Of a DNA stretch of 64,000 nt, positions 51,046-63,235 are shown piece by piece. The stretch is from Holacanthus passer. Taxonomy: Eukaryota; Chordata; Actinopteri; Pomacanthidae. Below the pieces are notes generated by a model. It was not told where the DNA came from, searched no databases, and saw only the letters and a program-made list of their open reading frames with translations. How positions within the stretch are numbered: the stretch's first letter is position 1; each line of letters starts with the position of its first letter. A program made the position numbers and the translations under genes. The DNA lies in the NCBI GenBank assembly GCA_025331565.1, contig JAFREQ010000009.1, forward strand, positions 3,709,501 to 3,773,500, given 5' to 3'.

Positions 51046-52130
51046 GGAATCTGAATGACAAATAAAGCATTTGGAAAGTATTTCCCTGTTGAAGTGAAAA
51101 TGAATCCTGAGTAAATCTTTTTTTAAAGATTCTTTGTCACGCAGCAATGAATGCATTAAGACAAACAAGTGGCTTCACCCAAGTATTTTCACACAGATCA
51201 TTAGATAATATCAGTGTTATTTCTGACAAAGTATGCCAAAAGGAAAACACAATAATGTGACCTTAAATGATGGGCTTCATAAACAGTTCAGTGTCTCTGC
51301 ACGAAAGCTGAAATTGGCTTTTGATATTTTAAAATATTGCAGCAAAGGGTGGACCAGAAAAAGCAATATCTGACTACCTCAAGGAAATGTCAGCTGTGCT
51401 GTTGGTATTGGGTGGCCATCGTGAAAAGCACAGCCCAATCAATTGTGCATTAGGATTTCGAATAAAAGCATTTCTTTGTTTTCAACAGCAGACACAAGAA
51501 AACAAAACAGCACTTTATAAAGCCATTCTTGAACATGTTGTCTTGATTGTGTTTTCATAGATATTTTCCTCCACAGCCCCACCAAGTGCCAATGGGACAT
51601 TTACTTAAATGACTAAACCCAGCTGACAGCAATCTAATTTACATTTTACTTTTTGTTACATTTGAAAAGCTTTCATACAATTCACTTGACAGCTGAATGA
51701 AAACACAGCTCCAGAGCCACCCAGATAACTAAACTGTTCAATGCTGTTGTAGCTCCTGAATGTGTGTGTAAAATCTCTTTTATGCGTGAGTGTGTGCGTT
51801 TGAGAAATAAAGAGTGTGTTAGCCGTCCCCGAGTGTTGATTGAAGCTGCTGATGACAGAACGGTGGCACTGGATTCTTTTCTGTCGTGCTCCCCAGGCCC
51901 CTGACCCACCTAATTGGTTTTCAGTGTTTAAAAGACCAAGCCATCAAAGACGCGACTGTCTGACTGCTTTCACTTTCGGATTCAGCTCTCTCTATTATTT
52001 ATAACTGACAAGCAAACTTTCTGAAATATTCTCTCAAATATACAGACAAGTATCCAGACATGTACACACGAAGACAAATTCTGCAGAGGAACTCTTAGGC
52101 GATCATGTATGCACACTTATGCTTCCTCCA

Positions 52131-52161
<31 letters not shown>

Positions 52162-54119
52162 TGATGCAGGCATGCAGACACACACTGTGGCAGTGTAAGT
52201 GCATTCAAAGAGAAGCAAGTCAGCCGGCACACCCTGACACAGCAAAGAGAATATATGACCAAAAGGGGCTGCATCAGCGTGTCTGTGTGTGCATTTGTGG
52301 ATGTGTGTGTTTGAGAAAGGAAAAGGGAGATGGACAGTGTGTGTTTGCATGTGTATGTGTCTGAGAAAGAGACAGACGTTAGGTGTGTGCATGTGAGCCT
52401 GTTCAAAGCCTTCATATCTTGCCTCTGCACAGACTCTGCAGAACTGTTCTGACAGTGCAGAAGTACAAACACTGATACAAGTTCTGCGGGAGTTTTTGCT
52501 CCAAACAATACAGAAAAGGCTCATGCTAGTGATCAAAGTTGTAGAATAACCCAAGGAAACATCACTGCATAATCCTAGCCATTAAAAATAGGCTCATAAA
52601 TTCTTGTTAAACTTTGTTGTGCACGAAAATAAACGTCAAACACATAATGGCCTTGGAGGCTTAAATGTTAAATTTAAATCACGCAAGCATTTGACACAAA
52701 GCCTAAAACAAACAAAAAAAACATGTTACTGAGCTCTCAGTTGCCTCAATATGACTTTTCCAGCTCCACAAATAGGCCAAACTTCAAGTACTCCTCACAC
52801 AGCTAAACAAACAGCCTCCTGTTCAGCCTCTTTCACATCAAAATGTCAGCTAACGTCTGAAGAAACAACTGAAACCACAACAAACAGGGAGCCTTTCCCT
52901 CCTTCTATGCATGCATCTGCAGCCGTCTCTCATCCTGAGCTTTGTTTTGACCAAACACATATCTGCATTGCCACCCAGCTAATCTCTGCCAACAGCACCT
53001 GACCCACCTTGCCATCAAGGCCACACCAGATAGCACAGGGGATCGAGTCTGGCTTTGATACAGGGGGGCCTTGATGCAGCAAAGCTATCTGCTCCAATCT
53101 GAACTTGTTTTTTTTTTTCTTGTTTGATGGGACTACTGGATAGAGCTCAATCCAGGAGAGAACCTGGCTCCAACTATTTCCACCCACACATGTTCAGCTA
53201 CACACTACAAAGACTGCACACACACACACATACTCTTTTATCCCAAGCGATGTTTCCTCTTTAGGGTGCCAATCAAACATTCATAACAACTTGCTTTTGG
53301 ACTTTCAACAACATCTTTCTCTACCTGCCTGTCTGTTTCCTTTCTTCTTTACAATATTCTGCAAAAAAATAAAAGAATCACAATATGAGTTTTGTCAATA
53401 TTGCAGAGAAGCCTCTCTTTCATTCTCCCTCTCTTTACTACTGTGATAGTGCTCCAAGCGATAAAGCCTGCCTCTATTATTAGCAGTGTAATAGAGGGCT
53501 GTGGTTGTGAGGATCTGACAAGGAGATGATAACAAAAGTGCTTACTCCTCCGTTCTCCCCGCGCTCCTCCTATATCATTTAGAAAACAGTCGCAGTGCAG
53601 CAGCAGATCATGGCCAGCTAATGGCTTTAGAATATTACTGCTGCCACAGTAAGTAACACTTACCATTAGACAATTTGTACAGACATTAAAAAGAGCATCA
53701 TTAAATTTAAAAATGTGTCTGTTATGCCACTACTCTACCATGCCCCATAAATATTTGTGATCATGCACAACAAACAGACGCCAAATTAAGAAGAGAAATT
53801 ATAAAAGAGTCAGACTTGTCAGAGCTGTGGAGGCTCAGAGTTTCTCTCAGGATTGAGTTTCCTATTATGGACTCACAGCTGCTTTGTTACCTAGTGGATT
53901 TTGGCAGTTCTCTACCAAAACACGTATCTGTTTTCCCAGAAAATGGCCCTGGGTGTTTTTCCAGACGCATTTTTTATCTCCCCTAAATTATTATCTCTGG
54001 AGAAGCTCCAGATTTGACACCTTGTGACATCATGAGGTTGAGGAGCAAGTGCACTCAGTTCAGGCTTTGGGAGAGTGTGTTTCCCCGTGCTCCCAAATAT
54101 AGACTCTGTTTGACCAGAG
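51046..54119. other. intronic DNA, no gene recognised
   Basis: A (CA)n array is at 52133-52161 with TG-rich sequence at 52270-52360, and a T run at about 53108-53119. 53940-54115 may be a further interspersed repeat (GACATCATGAGGTTGAGGAG), which I could not confirm. Confidence 0.45.
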
Positions 54120-54305
54120 GTAAATGATAAATGGACTGCATTTATATAGCTCTTTTCTAGTCTCATTGAACACTCAAAGCACTTTGCAACACGAACCAGC
54201 ATTCAGCTATGGTGGCTACGATGCAAGGCTACCTGCTCATAAACATTAACCATTAACCATAACACATGCACACACAGCCATCACGAGCACCAGTTTAGGC
54301 AGATT
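54120..54305 (+). repeat. common teleost repeat (ATGGACTGCATTTATATAGC)
   Basis: It starts AAATGGACTGCATTTATATA-GCTCTTTTCTAGTC and continues CACTCAAAGCACTTTGCA and CTACCTGCTCAT. This is the order of a ubiquitous fish interspersed repeat. Confidence 0.75.
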
Positions 54306-54494
54306 ATTAAAACACTTTATTTTGAGGTTAACAAAAGTGAGTGCATGTGAAATGTCTATATTAATCCATCATTACACAGGAAAACTGCGTGTGCAAAGTT
54401 TAGCAACTACAGTAGGTCAAAGTTGAACCAGGACACTGTTTTGTAAAATGTCATAGATGTTTACAAGAGACAGTTTGACTAATAATCTCTAGAC

Positions 54495-54760
54495 TTGATT
54501 AGCCAATAAGAAGAAAATTAATCTGCAACTATTTTGATAATTGATTAATTGTTTTAGTCAAGCAAAAATGGAAAATATTTTCTTGTTTCTTATCCAATGT
54601 GACTATTTGCTATTGTTGCATTCCTTGCATTTATGACAGTAATTTGAATATCTTAAGGTTTGGGACTGTTAATTGCACAAATAAGCATTACATAATACAT
54701 AATTACATAAGCATTACATTAAACAATTAAATAATTGAGAAAATAAAGTTAGTTGCTGCC
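54495..54760 (+). repeat. teleost interspersed repeat (ATTAATCGATTA-type), copy 2
   Basis: It contains TTAATCTGCAACTATTTTGA, TAATTGATTAATTGTTTTAG, TGAATATCTTAAGG-TTTGGGACTGTT and terminal AATTGAGAAAATAAAG-TTAGTTGCTGCC. It is the same family as 6.4-6.7 kb, in the opposite orientation. Confidence 0.75.
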
Positions 54761-55555
54761 TTACTTATTTTCCAACAGGAATGATGGGCAAAACAACGAA
54801 AATAGGACCAAAGTTGGATGAAAACAGAATTTCCCACTAAATAACTTCTGGCGACACATCAGGCCCAGCACCAGGATGAAATGAATGAGGGGGCTGTTGA
54901 ACATTGCGAGAGGGTATTTTTTTTTTCATAAAGTAAAATTAAATTGATTTAACAATGCAATAGCCCAAGGAAGGCAAAATAAAAACAACACAAGGCTACT
55001 GTTTCAAAATCAAAGAATATATGTATTAATCAGAGCCCTAAGATAAGAAAGTATCACAAGCAGCTAATATTTTTTGAATTTATGAACAATTCTCAAAATC
55101 TGCAGGGGGAGATGTCCAGAAACAGCTGTTTGTGGCCTGCAGTTCTCTCTCTCTCTCTCCCACTTGTTGTTTGCCCTTTCATTTCTCTGTCGTCTTTTGT
55201 TGCCTTGCTATTTTTCCTTAGATAGATAAAGCTTAATCAGGAAGAAAGAAGGAAAGACTGGCAGAGGAGCAGCAGAGTGAGCAGTGACCAATTAACATCT
55301 CAGCAGATACCAAAGTATACCATGGGCCATATCCCAGTTTGTGGAAATATGTGTGAAAGCTTCCTGTTGAGAATGTGTGTGAGGCTTCTCTATTGTTAAG
55401 ACAAAAAAACACAAGAAACAGTCCAAAACAAGATGGCACATGCTCATCCCTATATGCTAATGTGACAAAGTGATTATTATACTGCAAGTGTGTCCGTGCT
55501 TGTTCTGAGATGAAAGTCAATAGCAGCCTACACATGTGTGTTTGTGTACGTTGTG

Positions 55556-55558
<3 letters not shown>

Positions 55559-55594
<36 letters not shown>

Positions 55595-55830
55595 CATGTA
55601 GTGGGGGCATAAATCCGTTTGCACAGACACATTGTGTGCCTTCTTTCTGGGGACAAAATGCAAGTCTCCATAACTAAAATCATAAATTTTAGGGTGAAGA
55701 CTTGGGTTATGATTAGGGTTAGGCTAAGGTTAGTGTTAGGGTTAGGCAAGTAGTGGTTATGGTTAAGTCTCCAGGAAGTGAATGTAAGTCAATGTAATGT
55801 CCTCTGAAGTGAGGGAGACATGACTTTTTG
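55559..55830 (+). repeat. TAACCC-rich teleost repeat, copy 3, with (TG)n
   Basis: It begins with a (GT)n array (55559-55590), followed by GGGGACAAAATGCAAGTCTC, GATTAGGGTTAGGC, GTGTTAGGGTTAGG, and AATGTAAGTCAATGTAATGT-CC. It is the same family as 21.4 kb but inverted. Confidence 0.65.
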
Positions 55831-56023
55831 TGTGCACTTGTAGTGAATCTGGATCTGACAACAGCAGTAAAGGCAACCAAAGCCAGAGCAGATTTTCAGG
55901 GGTGCATGTATGTGGAGCGCTGTGGGCGACTCTGAAAAGCCCTCAGAATAAAAAAAGAAACAGCTTTCCAGGATGCCATCCGATGTGTGTGTGTGTGCGT
56001 GTATGTCTGTGGGTGTGTTTGTG

Positions 56024-56052
56024 GTGTGTGTGTGTGTGTGTGTGTGTGTGTG
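56024..56052. repeat. (TG)n microsatellite
   Basis: A TG array preceded by looser TG-rich sequence from 55984. The overlapping C/V-rich ORFs are translations of it. Confidence 0.93.
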
Positions 56053-58755
56053 CATGTGTGCTACCTCTGTATTTTTGTCTACTTCCATCTACATGAATTT
56101 GGCCTTTACATCAAAATACATACCTCTCTGTAAGTTTGTGCATGTGTCCTTGTATGTCTGCATTGTGTCTGGCATTCTCAAGCGCGTGTGTTCTGCCAAG
56201 CCTAAGAAAGTGACATATCAGAGCAGCCTCCTCTATCTATAATTCATTGTGCAGGCTCTAAACAAAGAACAGAGTGTTCGGGTCCCATCAGCTACAGGGG
56301 AACCGACACGGCTGCTAAAGCTGCAAACAAAATATGGCTAGGACCTGGAGCTAATAAGAGGTATTACAGACTGTGATAGCAGAAAAGAGCACACAGACTG
56401 ACAGACAGGCAGGCTGACAGAAGCGTGCACTCAGTAGAGTGCAGATCTCCACCAGGTGTATCTGGCTGAAACAGAGGAAGGTGAAATATCTGAGGTAACA
56501 GATGGTGAACAACCTAATGCAATGTCACCACAACTGCCAGATGCAAGCAGCGGAGAAGTTTTATTCCTATACTATAGTCTCAGTTTTGTTTAAGAAGCAT
56601 AGAATAGTGTAATGGTATTGTAACCAAGCATCCTGTGTTTGCCTATAACTGTATAAACCCAATAAGAATAAAGTCCCATCCTCTCAATTTAAACATTATT
56701 TATTTAGAACATTTTGTTTTTTAGGAAATTTTGTTGTAACATACCACACAAAATAAAACCTTTCCCTACCTCTATGTCCCCTTCCAAATAAAGACGGCGG
56801 CAAAAACAACAAAAACAAAATCATATCGTATTGGGCCTAACTTTAGTGGATCATAACATATCAGGTATGGAATTAATCTATAGACCAATATCAAGTTCAG
56901 GATGAGACAAAACTTTTTTAGGAATGTCAGTTTTTGAGTCACAACAAAGGCTAAAATGTGGCCTATAACATACTATGTAGGCCTTGTTTTTCCCCTAGTT
57001 GATTGCGGTAAGTGCTATGTTGAAACGCATAGAGTAAAATGGTGATGGTGAAAACGGCTGAAAACAGAGAAGTCGATAAAATAACTTCTCAACACTTGTT
57101 AATCACTGCAAGCACAAGAGCTTCTTGAGCATGCAGTCATAAATGTGCACAAAAAACATTAGGCTGACGGGTCCAGTTGTACGCGAGATTAGCTGCGGAC
57201 AGACAGATACACGCACACTCCTCCAGGCATAATAATAATAAGGGATACTATTTTCTCTCAGTGTCTTTTTCTCTCCGCCTAGATGGGTTTTCTCTGACCC
57301 ACATTATCAGGAAACAGACAGGCCAACATGTAAACAGGATCGAGTATGACTCAGTGTGCTGTCTACACTGAAACAAAGGCTCTTTCAATACCGTCCTATT
57401 TTTCTTTTGTTGTGATAGACACCTGTAATCAACCCACACTCACTAGGAGGACAATCATGTAATATTTAGAGACCTCAGCTCTGATCATTCTCAGAGGAAA
57501 GATGCAAAATTTATACCCGGTTGTCTGTTGAGGTTTGTCTTGTCTGCTACATGAGCTGAAGCTTGTCAAATTAGTCATACTCACCACACAGTGTCTTTGT
57601 ACCTTTTCTTTCAAACATGTGGTGTAGCGGTAATCAAAGACATCCAGTCTTCAGTATTTAATACAAAGGTGATTCAGCTACATAATACCACTGAAATGAT
57701 TAGCATTCAGTATGAGCAAGAGTGTATATCTAGACCATAAAATTGTTAGGTAGAAAAAACCCCCACTGGTGCACTTTTAAAATAATGCACACCTAATTCC
57801 AACATTTTCTTTCGAGTACAGCCGCTGCTCTTAATGTTGACAACATGTGTCAGTTGCTTCTGTTGTTGCTTCTATTTATTCTGTGTATTGAAATGTTGTG
57901 ACGGTTCCACAGAGCCTACCTTTCATCTGCTCCTGTGAGCCTCTCTTTCAATCCCTCCATTATTTGTGGGACATGTATGTGCTGTAATTAAAATGCTACA
58001 TATCGTTAATAGCAGGTGACATAAGTGTTGCTCTAAACACACAAATTGTCATGGGCTTTGGCTATCAATGTGACGCTTGCTCCAATTATCACATAGACAA
58101 ACGAGCCAGGCAGATGGGGGGTATGTTCATTAAGATGAAAAGAAAAAAAGAGTGGAAAGAGACAGTGAAAAGAGGTAATACTGGAAAAAAGAAAGATGAG
58201 CAATTGCAGAGATGGCAAGATAATGACATAAAGAAATGGTGTGGATATGGCGATGATGGAGTGGGAAAAGTGGCTTTTCGTAACTGATGGAAGGATCATT
58301 TCTTCTCTATTCACATGTCACTGTGAGTCATCCTTCAGAGCAGCCAAAAATAGCTTTCTCACCAACTGCACACACATTATGTTTCTCCTCTCATTCATTC
58401 TCTTTAACTCAAACACTGAACAACAATCAGAAGGTGTGCAAAAGAAGATAGGGGAGTAAGTGAAAAGTTTCTTGAAAAGAAGAAAAGGGAGTGTGCACAG
58501 GTGATAACATGTAAACGTGCTCAACAGAAAGAGTATTAGTTTAAATGGGTGAGGATTAAGGTGGATCTGAGCTTACATGTACTAAAACTGTACCTACAGG
58601 CTGACATAACACTGGAAACCAAGAATAGAAACTGAAATGGTCCTTGACAGAAAAAAGGTTCCCCTCCCTGGGTTTACAAGAAGGTTTTCTGATTCATAAA
58701 ATATAAACACATCTACTTCTATTTTGGTTAAGCACTGTACATGGCACAATAATAC
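56053..58755. other. intronic DNA, no gene recognised
   Basis: No exon or repeat family was recognised. It runs up to the donor side of the candidate COMMD10 exon on the minus strand. Confidence 0.4.
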
Positions 58756-58831
58756 CTGCAGCGTGTCATCAGCGTCTATGGCAAGATGTGACAAAGGTCC
58801 GCTGCCAGATCCAAACTGAACAACAATCATG
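58756..58831 (-). CDS. commd10: candidate preceding COMMD10 exon (partial gene)
   Basis: This is an exon-like segment on the same strand, upstream of the certain COMMD10 exon. On the minus strand it follows a pyrimidine-rich tract and TAACAG acceptor and ends with CTGCAG|GTATTA. It holds one split-codon base (C) plus 25 codons, starting MIVVQFGSGSGPL and ending DADDTLQ, and exits in phase 0, which matches the phase-0 entry of the exon at 22775-22834. In COMMD10 the FSH motif is preceded by a beta strand remembered as KSPQAVLQLG. Here a Pro codon (CC|C) followed by MIVVQFG would fit that strand. What does not fit is length: about 22 residues separate this strand from VFVDF, against about 11 in mammals. 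It could be a lineage-specific loop, an alternative exon or a chance ORF. Exon-like chance segments also occur near 19.4 and 48.3 kb, so this call is moderate. Confidence 0.45.
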
Positions 58832-61000
58832 CTGTTACAAACATTGAGGGAAAGGCACATGAGCCATGAGATGAAGTGTAAAGAGGGGCACACTCCAATA
58901 CAGAAACTGATCAGCAAGGAATTAAAAAGGGACACGGGATTAACAAGAGGAAAAAAAAGAATTACAGACAGGATAAAGCAGAGGAAAATACTGATTACAA
59001 AAGCAACATGTACAGTATGTTCTCTTTGAATGGCACCTGACTAAGAAAGAGTAATGTCTAGAAATAGCCTGGTGCTTCCACATTGTTTGTTCACACCTCC
59101 CACACTTCCTAGATGGAGGGTGCAAACATTGAAAGGAGACAAATCACATTAAGCACCTAAAAACTGCCGAACCCTGAATTGGAAGGACGAGAGCTGGCAG
59201 TTTATCCGTGGGCAGAGGGAGCTCTGCCTCTGCGGACTATTATCCAAGGCTTACTGTTTACAAGACTTTCAGCACAACCCTAAAGCCTTTCAACTTCTGA
59301 ATTTAGGCCATGCCCACACCAATGAGGATACATCTGAAAATTTCGTCAACATGTAAAGCGGGTTTCTGGCACGCTGGTTAACATATTCTAGTCATTTTAT
59401 AAAAGCTTGCTACTTATATTGAAACATCAAAACAAAAGCAAAATATCCTAAAAAAAAATCTTCTCTGTTAGTTGAATAACAGTGGCAACAAATTTGTGCA
59501 TTGCAGCAACTACTGGAGTGTGTTTAAAGATTTTCAAGAACTCTATGTCTATTTACATTCAGTAATTATCGCTCTATATAGTTGTTTTTATTGGTAGTGG
59601 CAGAGTCCACCATTCCCGCACTGGGTTCAATTTGCCTTCACACACATAAGGAATTCATAGGAAATAATGCATGCATGTTATGTCACATGTTTGTTATTTT
59701 ATCTCATTGCTATCAACTTCACAGTTTACTGTTCACTCTTTCACATTTGTATCAGAGCTGTTTTAAATCACTGCAAATTTCCCTCTGCTGCTGCTTCACA
59801 TTAAAAACATTCACTTGCTGGAACATGGGGTGGCTTTTATTGTGAAGGAGTACGCAGGAAAGGCAACACTGAAAAGTTGACGAACATATTTAAAAAGCTA
59901 TGTTTCCCCTGTCCACACTACAATGATAGATCAAAAAGAAAGACAACAAAATTAATATTCATTTCTATTAGTTGCTGGTGTTTGTTTGACATGAACAATT
60001 CATCACCTTTAATCAAAGCAGTGAAAAAGTAACAATATTTACACCCATTTACTGATCTAATATTGTCAAACGTTTCCTAAAATTCATCCCTGGGTCTTTT
60101 CTAAACCCAAAATAAATCTTCCTGTTTAAGAGGCTCTAAATCAGGAAGCTTGACGCTGCAGAGCCAGAGAGAATGGAGACACTCAACAGCTCCAGCGCCA
60201 AGATAAACAAGCCAAGGAACATGAGCCATGTGTGAGCCATAACAAGATGATTATGGTGGTGGCAGCTAGTTACCATTGCCTGATACGGAGAAAAAGGAAA
60301 GGTGCCATGTCATGTACCAGCCTCTGCTGCCAACCCCATAAACTCTGTCTGCTTTCCAACAGGGCTGGGAAATGATGTTCTAACTGAAGAGCAGCCACCA
60401 TCAGAAAGCTGTAATGGTGAGGTATTGAACGCAGCACTGGATGATGTGAACTCGTAAATTTTGGATTCTGGTCTATTCAAGTGATCGAACTTTTACAAAT
60501 CAAAACTCAAACTTCATGCACACCTCTGAAACTGCTTACTACAACATGGCTCTGACAAAGCATCTGACGAAGCTGCGTCAAAATGTAATCTTTTAAATGT
60601 GTGTGGGGTGGCTAAAATAAGAACTGAAGCCAGCCAACATCTTGTAGTGTGAGCCTTAACTAACCATCGGTGTGCCAGGTTCTAGGATAAGTGGCACTCA
60701 ACCCCTGCAGCCAAGGCCTTCATTTTGAAACAGTATGCATTTTAATGTATTAGGTTGGCACTAGGTTGGAGTGGGGGTCATGGGCAACCGAGCTGTGTGT
60801 GGGTTCGTATCTGTGTGTGTGTGTAAAAGAGAGAGGGAGTGCTTAAACAAGACGAGTAACGGCTGCTATTCACAACTGTAAGGCCTGTTTTTTCCGCTAT
60901 GTGGCAGAGCTAGAAGATTGCCAAGGCAGCCAGCCTGTGCCCCCATGGTATGTAGACACTGTCGCTCTCATACACAAGAGAGAGAGGGGGGTGAACAAAA

Positions 61001-61001
<1 letters not shown>

Positions 61002-61044
<43 letters not shown>

Positions 61045-61060
61045 AAGAGAGATAAAGAGA
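61002..61060. repeat. compound (GT)n(GA)n microsatellite
   Basis: About 32 bp of GT followed by GAGAGAGAGAAAGAGAGA. Confidence 0.95.
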
Positions 61061-63149
61061 TACGAGGAGAGTTAGGGAGAGTTTACAGTACAGCTTGAAG
61101 GAGCCAACGTTAGACGCCTCTCCAATAACGGGCACACATTTCATCACTAACCAACAACACAAAGCCAGACATAAATATGGTGTCATCAACAAACATACTG
61201 CTGTTATGATAAGAGACAATGATGTTTTTCATTTCTTTGCAGTCCTGTTCAGTTCATGCCAAAGCACAAAGTCAAAAACTATGATGGAGTACCAAAAGTT
61301 GGCATTCAGTGTCTGGGTAGAGTCTCATTTACTTTCTCAGTTGTCTTTTATCGGATAATTACAGAAAGAAATCATAATTTTGCACATTTTTGACTGTATT
61401 TTCTTTGGAGTTTGAAGTTCTTGTACAGCTGCCTATGTTTAGACATTTGACATTTGAGAAGTTTGATTCCTTTTGTTGAAAGAAAAATTGATTTTTGTAG
61501 AAAATCGTGTTTTTATTCCTCACAATAAAGACTTGCCTACACAGATAGGCTTCTATTTTAATCTGTATTGTCTACACAGGTAACAGGTCACAGTGTTTGC
61601 TGCTTCACTCACGCTTATTGCTCATAGACCCCATCCTTTGTAGACCCTGAGGACTGAAGCTGCTGCTCTGCCGTCACTATGCTGCCTGTGTAGACATGGT
61701 GTCAGGTATTGACGCAGTGTAACGAAAGGTATCAGTGCCAAAACTCAGGTATCGCATCCACATAAATATCAAAATATTTCAAGCGATACCAAACCCTATA
61801 TCCACATGGCAGCTAGAGCAGATACATGCCACTCTAAACCTGTACATGTTTTTCTAAAGCAGTACTTTACCTTTCAACGAAACAGTCAAATACCAGTGTA
61901 ACATCAAAGAGGCTGGGTGTTCAGTAAGACACTGGTGACAATTTGTTGATACAGGCGGAGGAAGCACTCTGTGCCCTATCATTGCATGTCAGATGACAAC
62001 AGTGCCAGACTCCAACCCACTCATTATAATCATTATTTCAAAGAAGGAAAGAGGCCTATAGCTCATATCCTTTCATTGCCATTATATCCCGTCACAGCAC
62101 GATGCAAGCAGACAAAGACAACTGTTGTCAACATGAAATGCAGCATAATTCAGAAAACAAAAGAATGATACAAAATAAAACAAAAACCACACGAATAAAT
62201 ACCCAGACCTGTTCATGATGTAATAATATGTCTGTATTATTACAAATATTCTGCATTTGAATAAAAAAAAAACAGCCTTTATACTCTGTGTATGCCTATC
62301 AGCCAACTTTCACTGGAATGAATGGATGTGATTTGGCTCTGCGCTTCTGCAATCAGTGCGTCTTGTTTAAACTGAAATAGATTTCTCACCCCAGCATAGT
62401 TCAGCCAAGAGGCATAGCAGCCTCTCTAAAATAAACTCCAACAAAAAACTGAAATGAAAGAACCAAAAAAAAAAAAACCACACACACACGCACATCTGAA
62501 AATCTCAGTCTTAAGCACTCTTTTACCATCGCTACCAGCGATGGCAAAATGGCATCGCATTATCTGGGGATTAATGATTACTTCACAAACTGGGGGTGAA
62601 ACAAAACAGGCTGAATAACCGCAGAGAAATAAAAGCTGATCACAGGAGTAGGAGATGTGAGAATAAAAGAGGGATGTTAAATCAATGAGATTTAAATGGA
62701 AGTTGCCGTTGGATTTGTGGGGTTGATGGCGTCCCTATCTGGGTGTCAAGCATGTACCGTGGGTGTGCTAAACCACATCCAAACATCCCCAAATCCCCCA
62801 GGCGCCTTTTCAGAGGCAAAAGAATCTGGGAAAGGGACTGGCTGAGGAAAACAGGAGTGGAGGTTAGGGAGGGTAAGGGGGTGGAGGAGGGAGATATAGA
62901 GTGTGTAATACGGAGAGAGAATCAATGGGTACCCCCGGAGCAAATAAAAGCCATGACATCATCGTATGGCAAGGAGCAAGGAGCGGTGTGGCGAGGAGCA
63001 GGGGGAGAGAGAGTGAGAAGGGAGAGACCAGAGCACCCACAGTCACCCATTCTGCCTCTCGGGGCCCATCCTCTGGAATGGATAAGAGCCGAACAATGCA
63101 CTCTCAATGAATGGGATCCCAAATCCCACAGGAGAAAAACAAATCACCA

Positions 63150-63235
63150 GTGGGAAAGGGGGAGGGGGAGGGAGAGATGGAGAAAGAAACAGAGAGAAAG
63201 AGAGAGATGGAGAGAGAAAGGGAGACCCTTAAAAA
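63150..63235. repeat. GA-rich low-complexity tract
   Basis: GGGAGGGAGAGATGGAGAAA and (GA)n words. It supplies the R/E-rich middle of the 226-codon plus ORF (62743-63423). Confidence 0.8.

Larger units (their letters stand above)
22835..58755 (-). other. commd10: probable large COMMD10 intron
   Basis: This is the interval between the certain exon and the candidate exon, about 36 kb on the minus strand. It has GT at its 5' end (58755-58754) and AG at its 3' end (22836-22835). The phases of the flanking exons agree. It contains LINE, SINE and DNA-element remnants, microsatellites and several unique, ATTA-rich stretches described separately. If the 58.7-kb exon is wrong, the interval is still intronic but its 5' limit is unknown. 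Confidence 0.45.
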
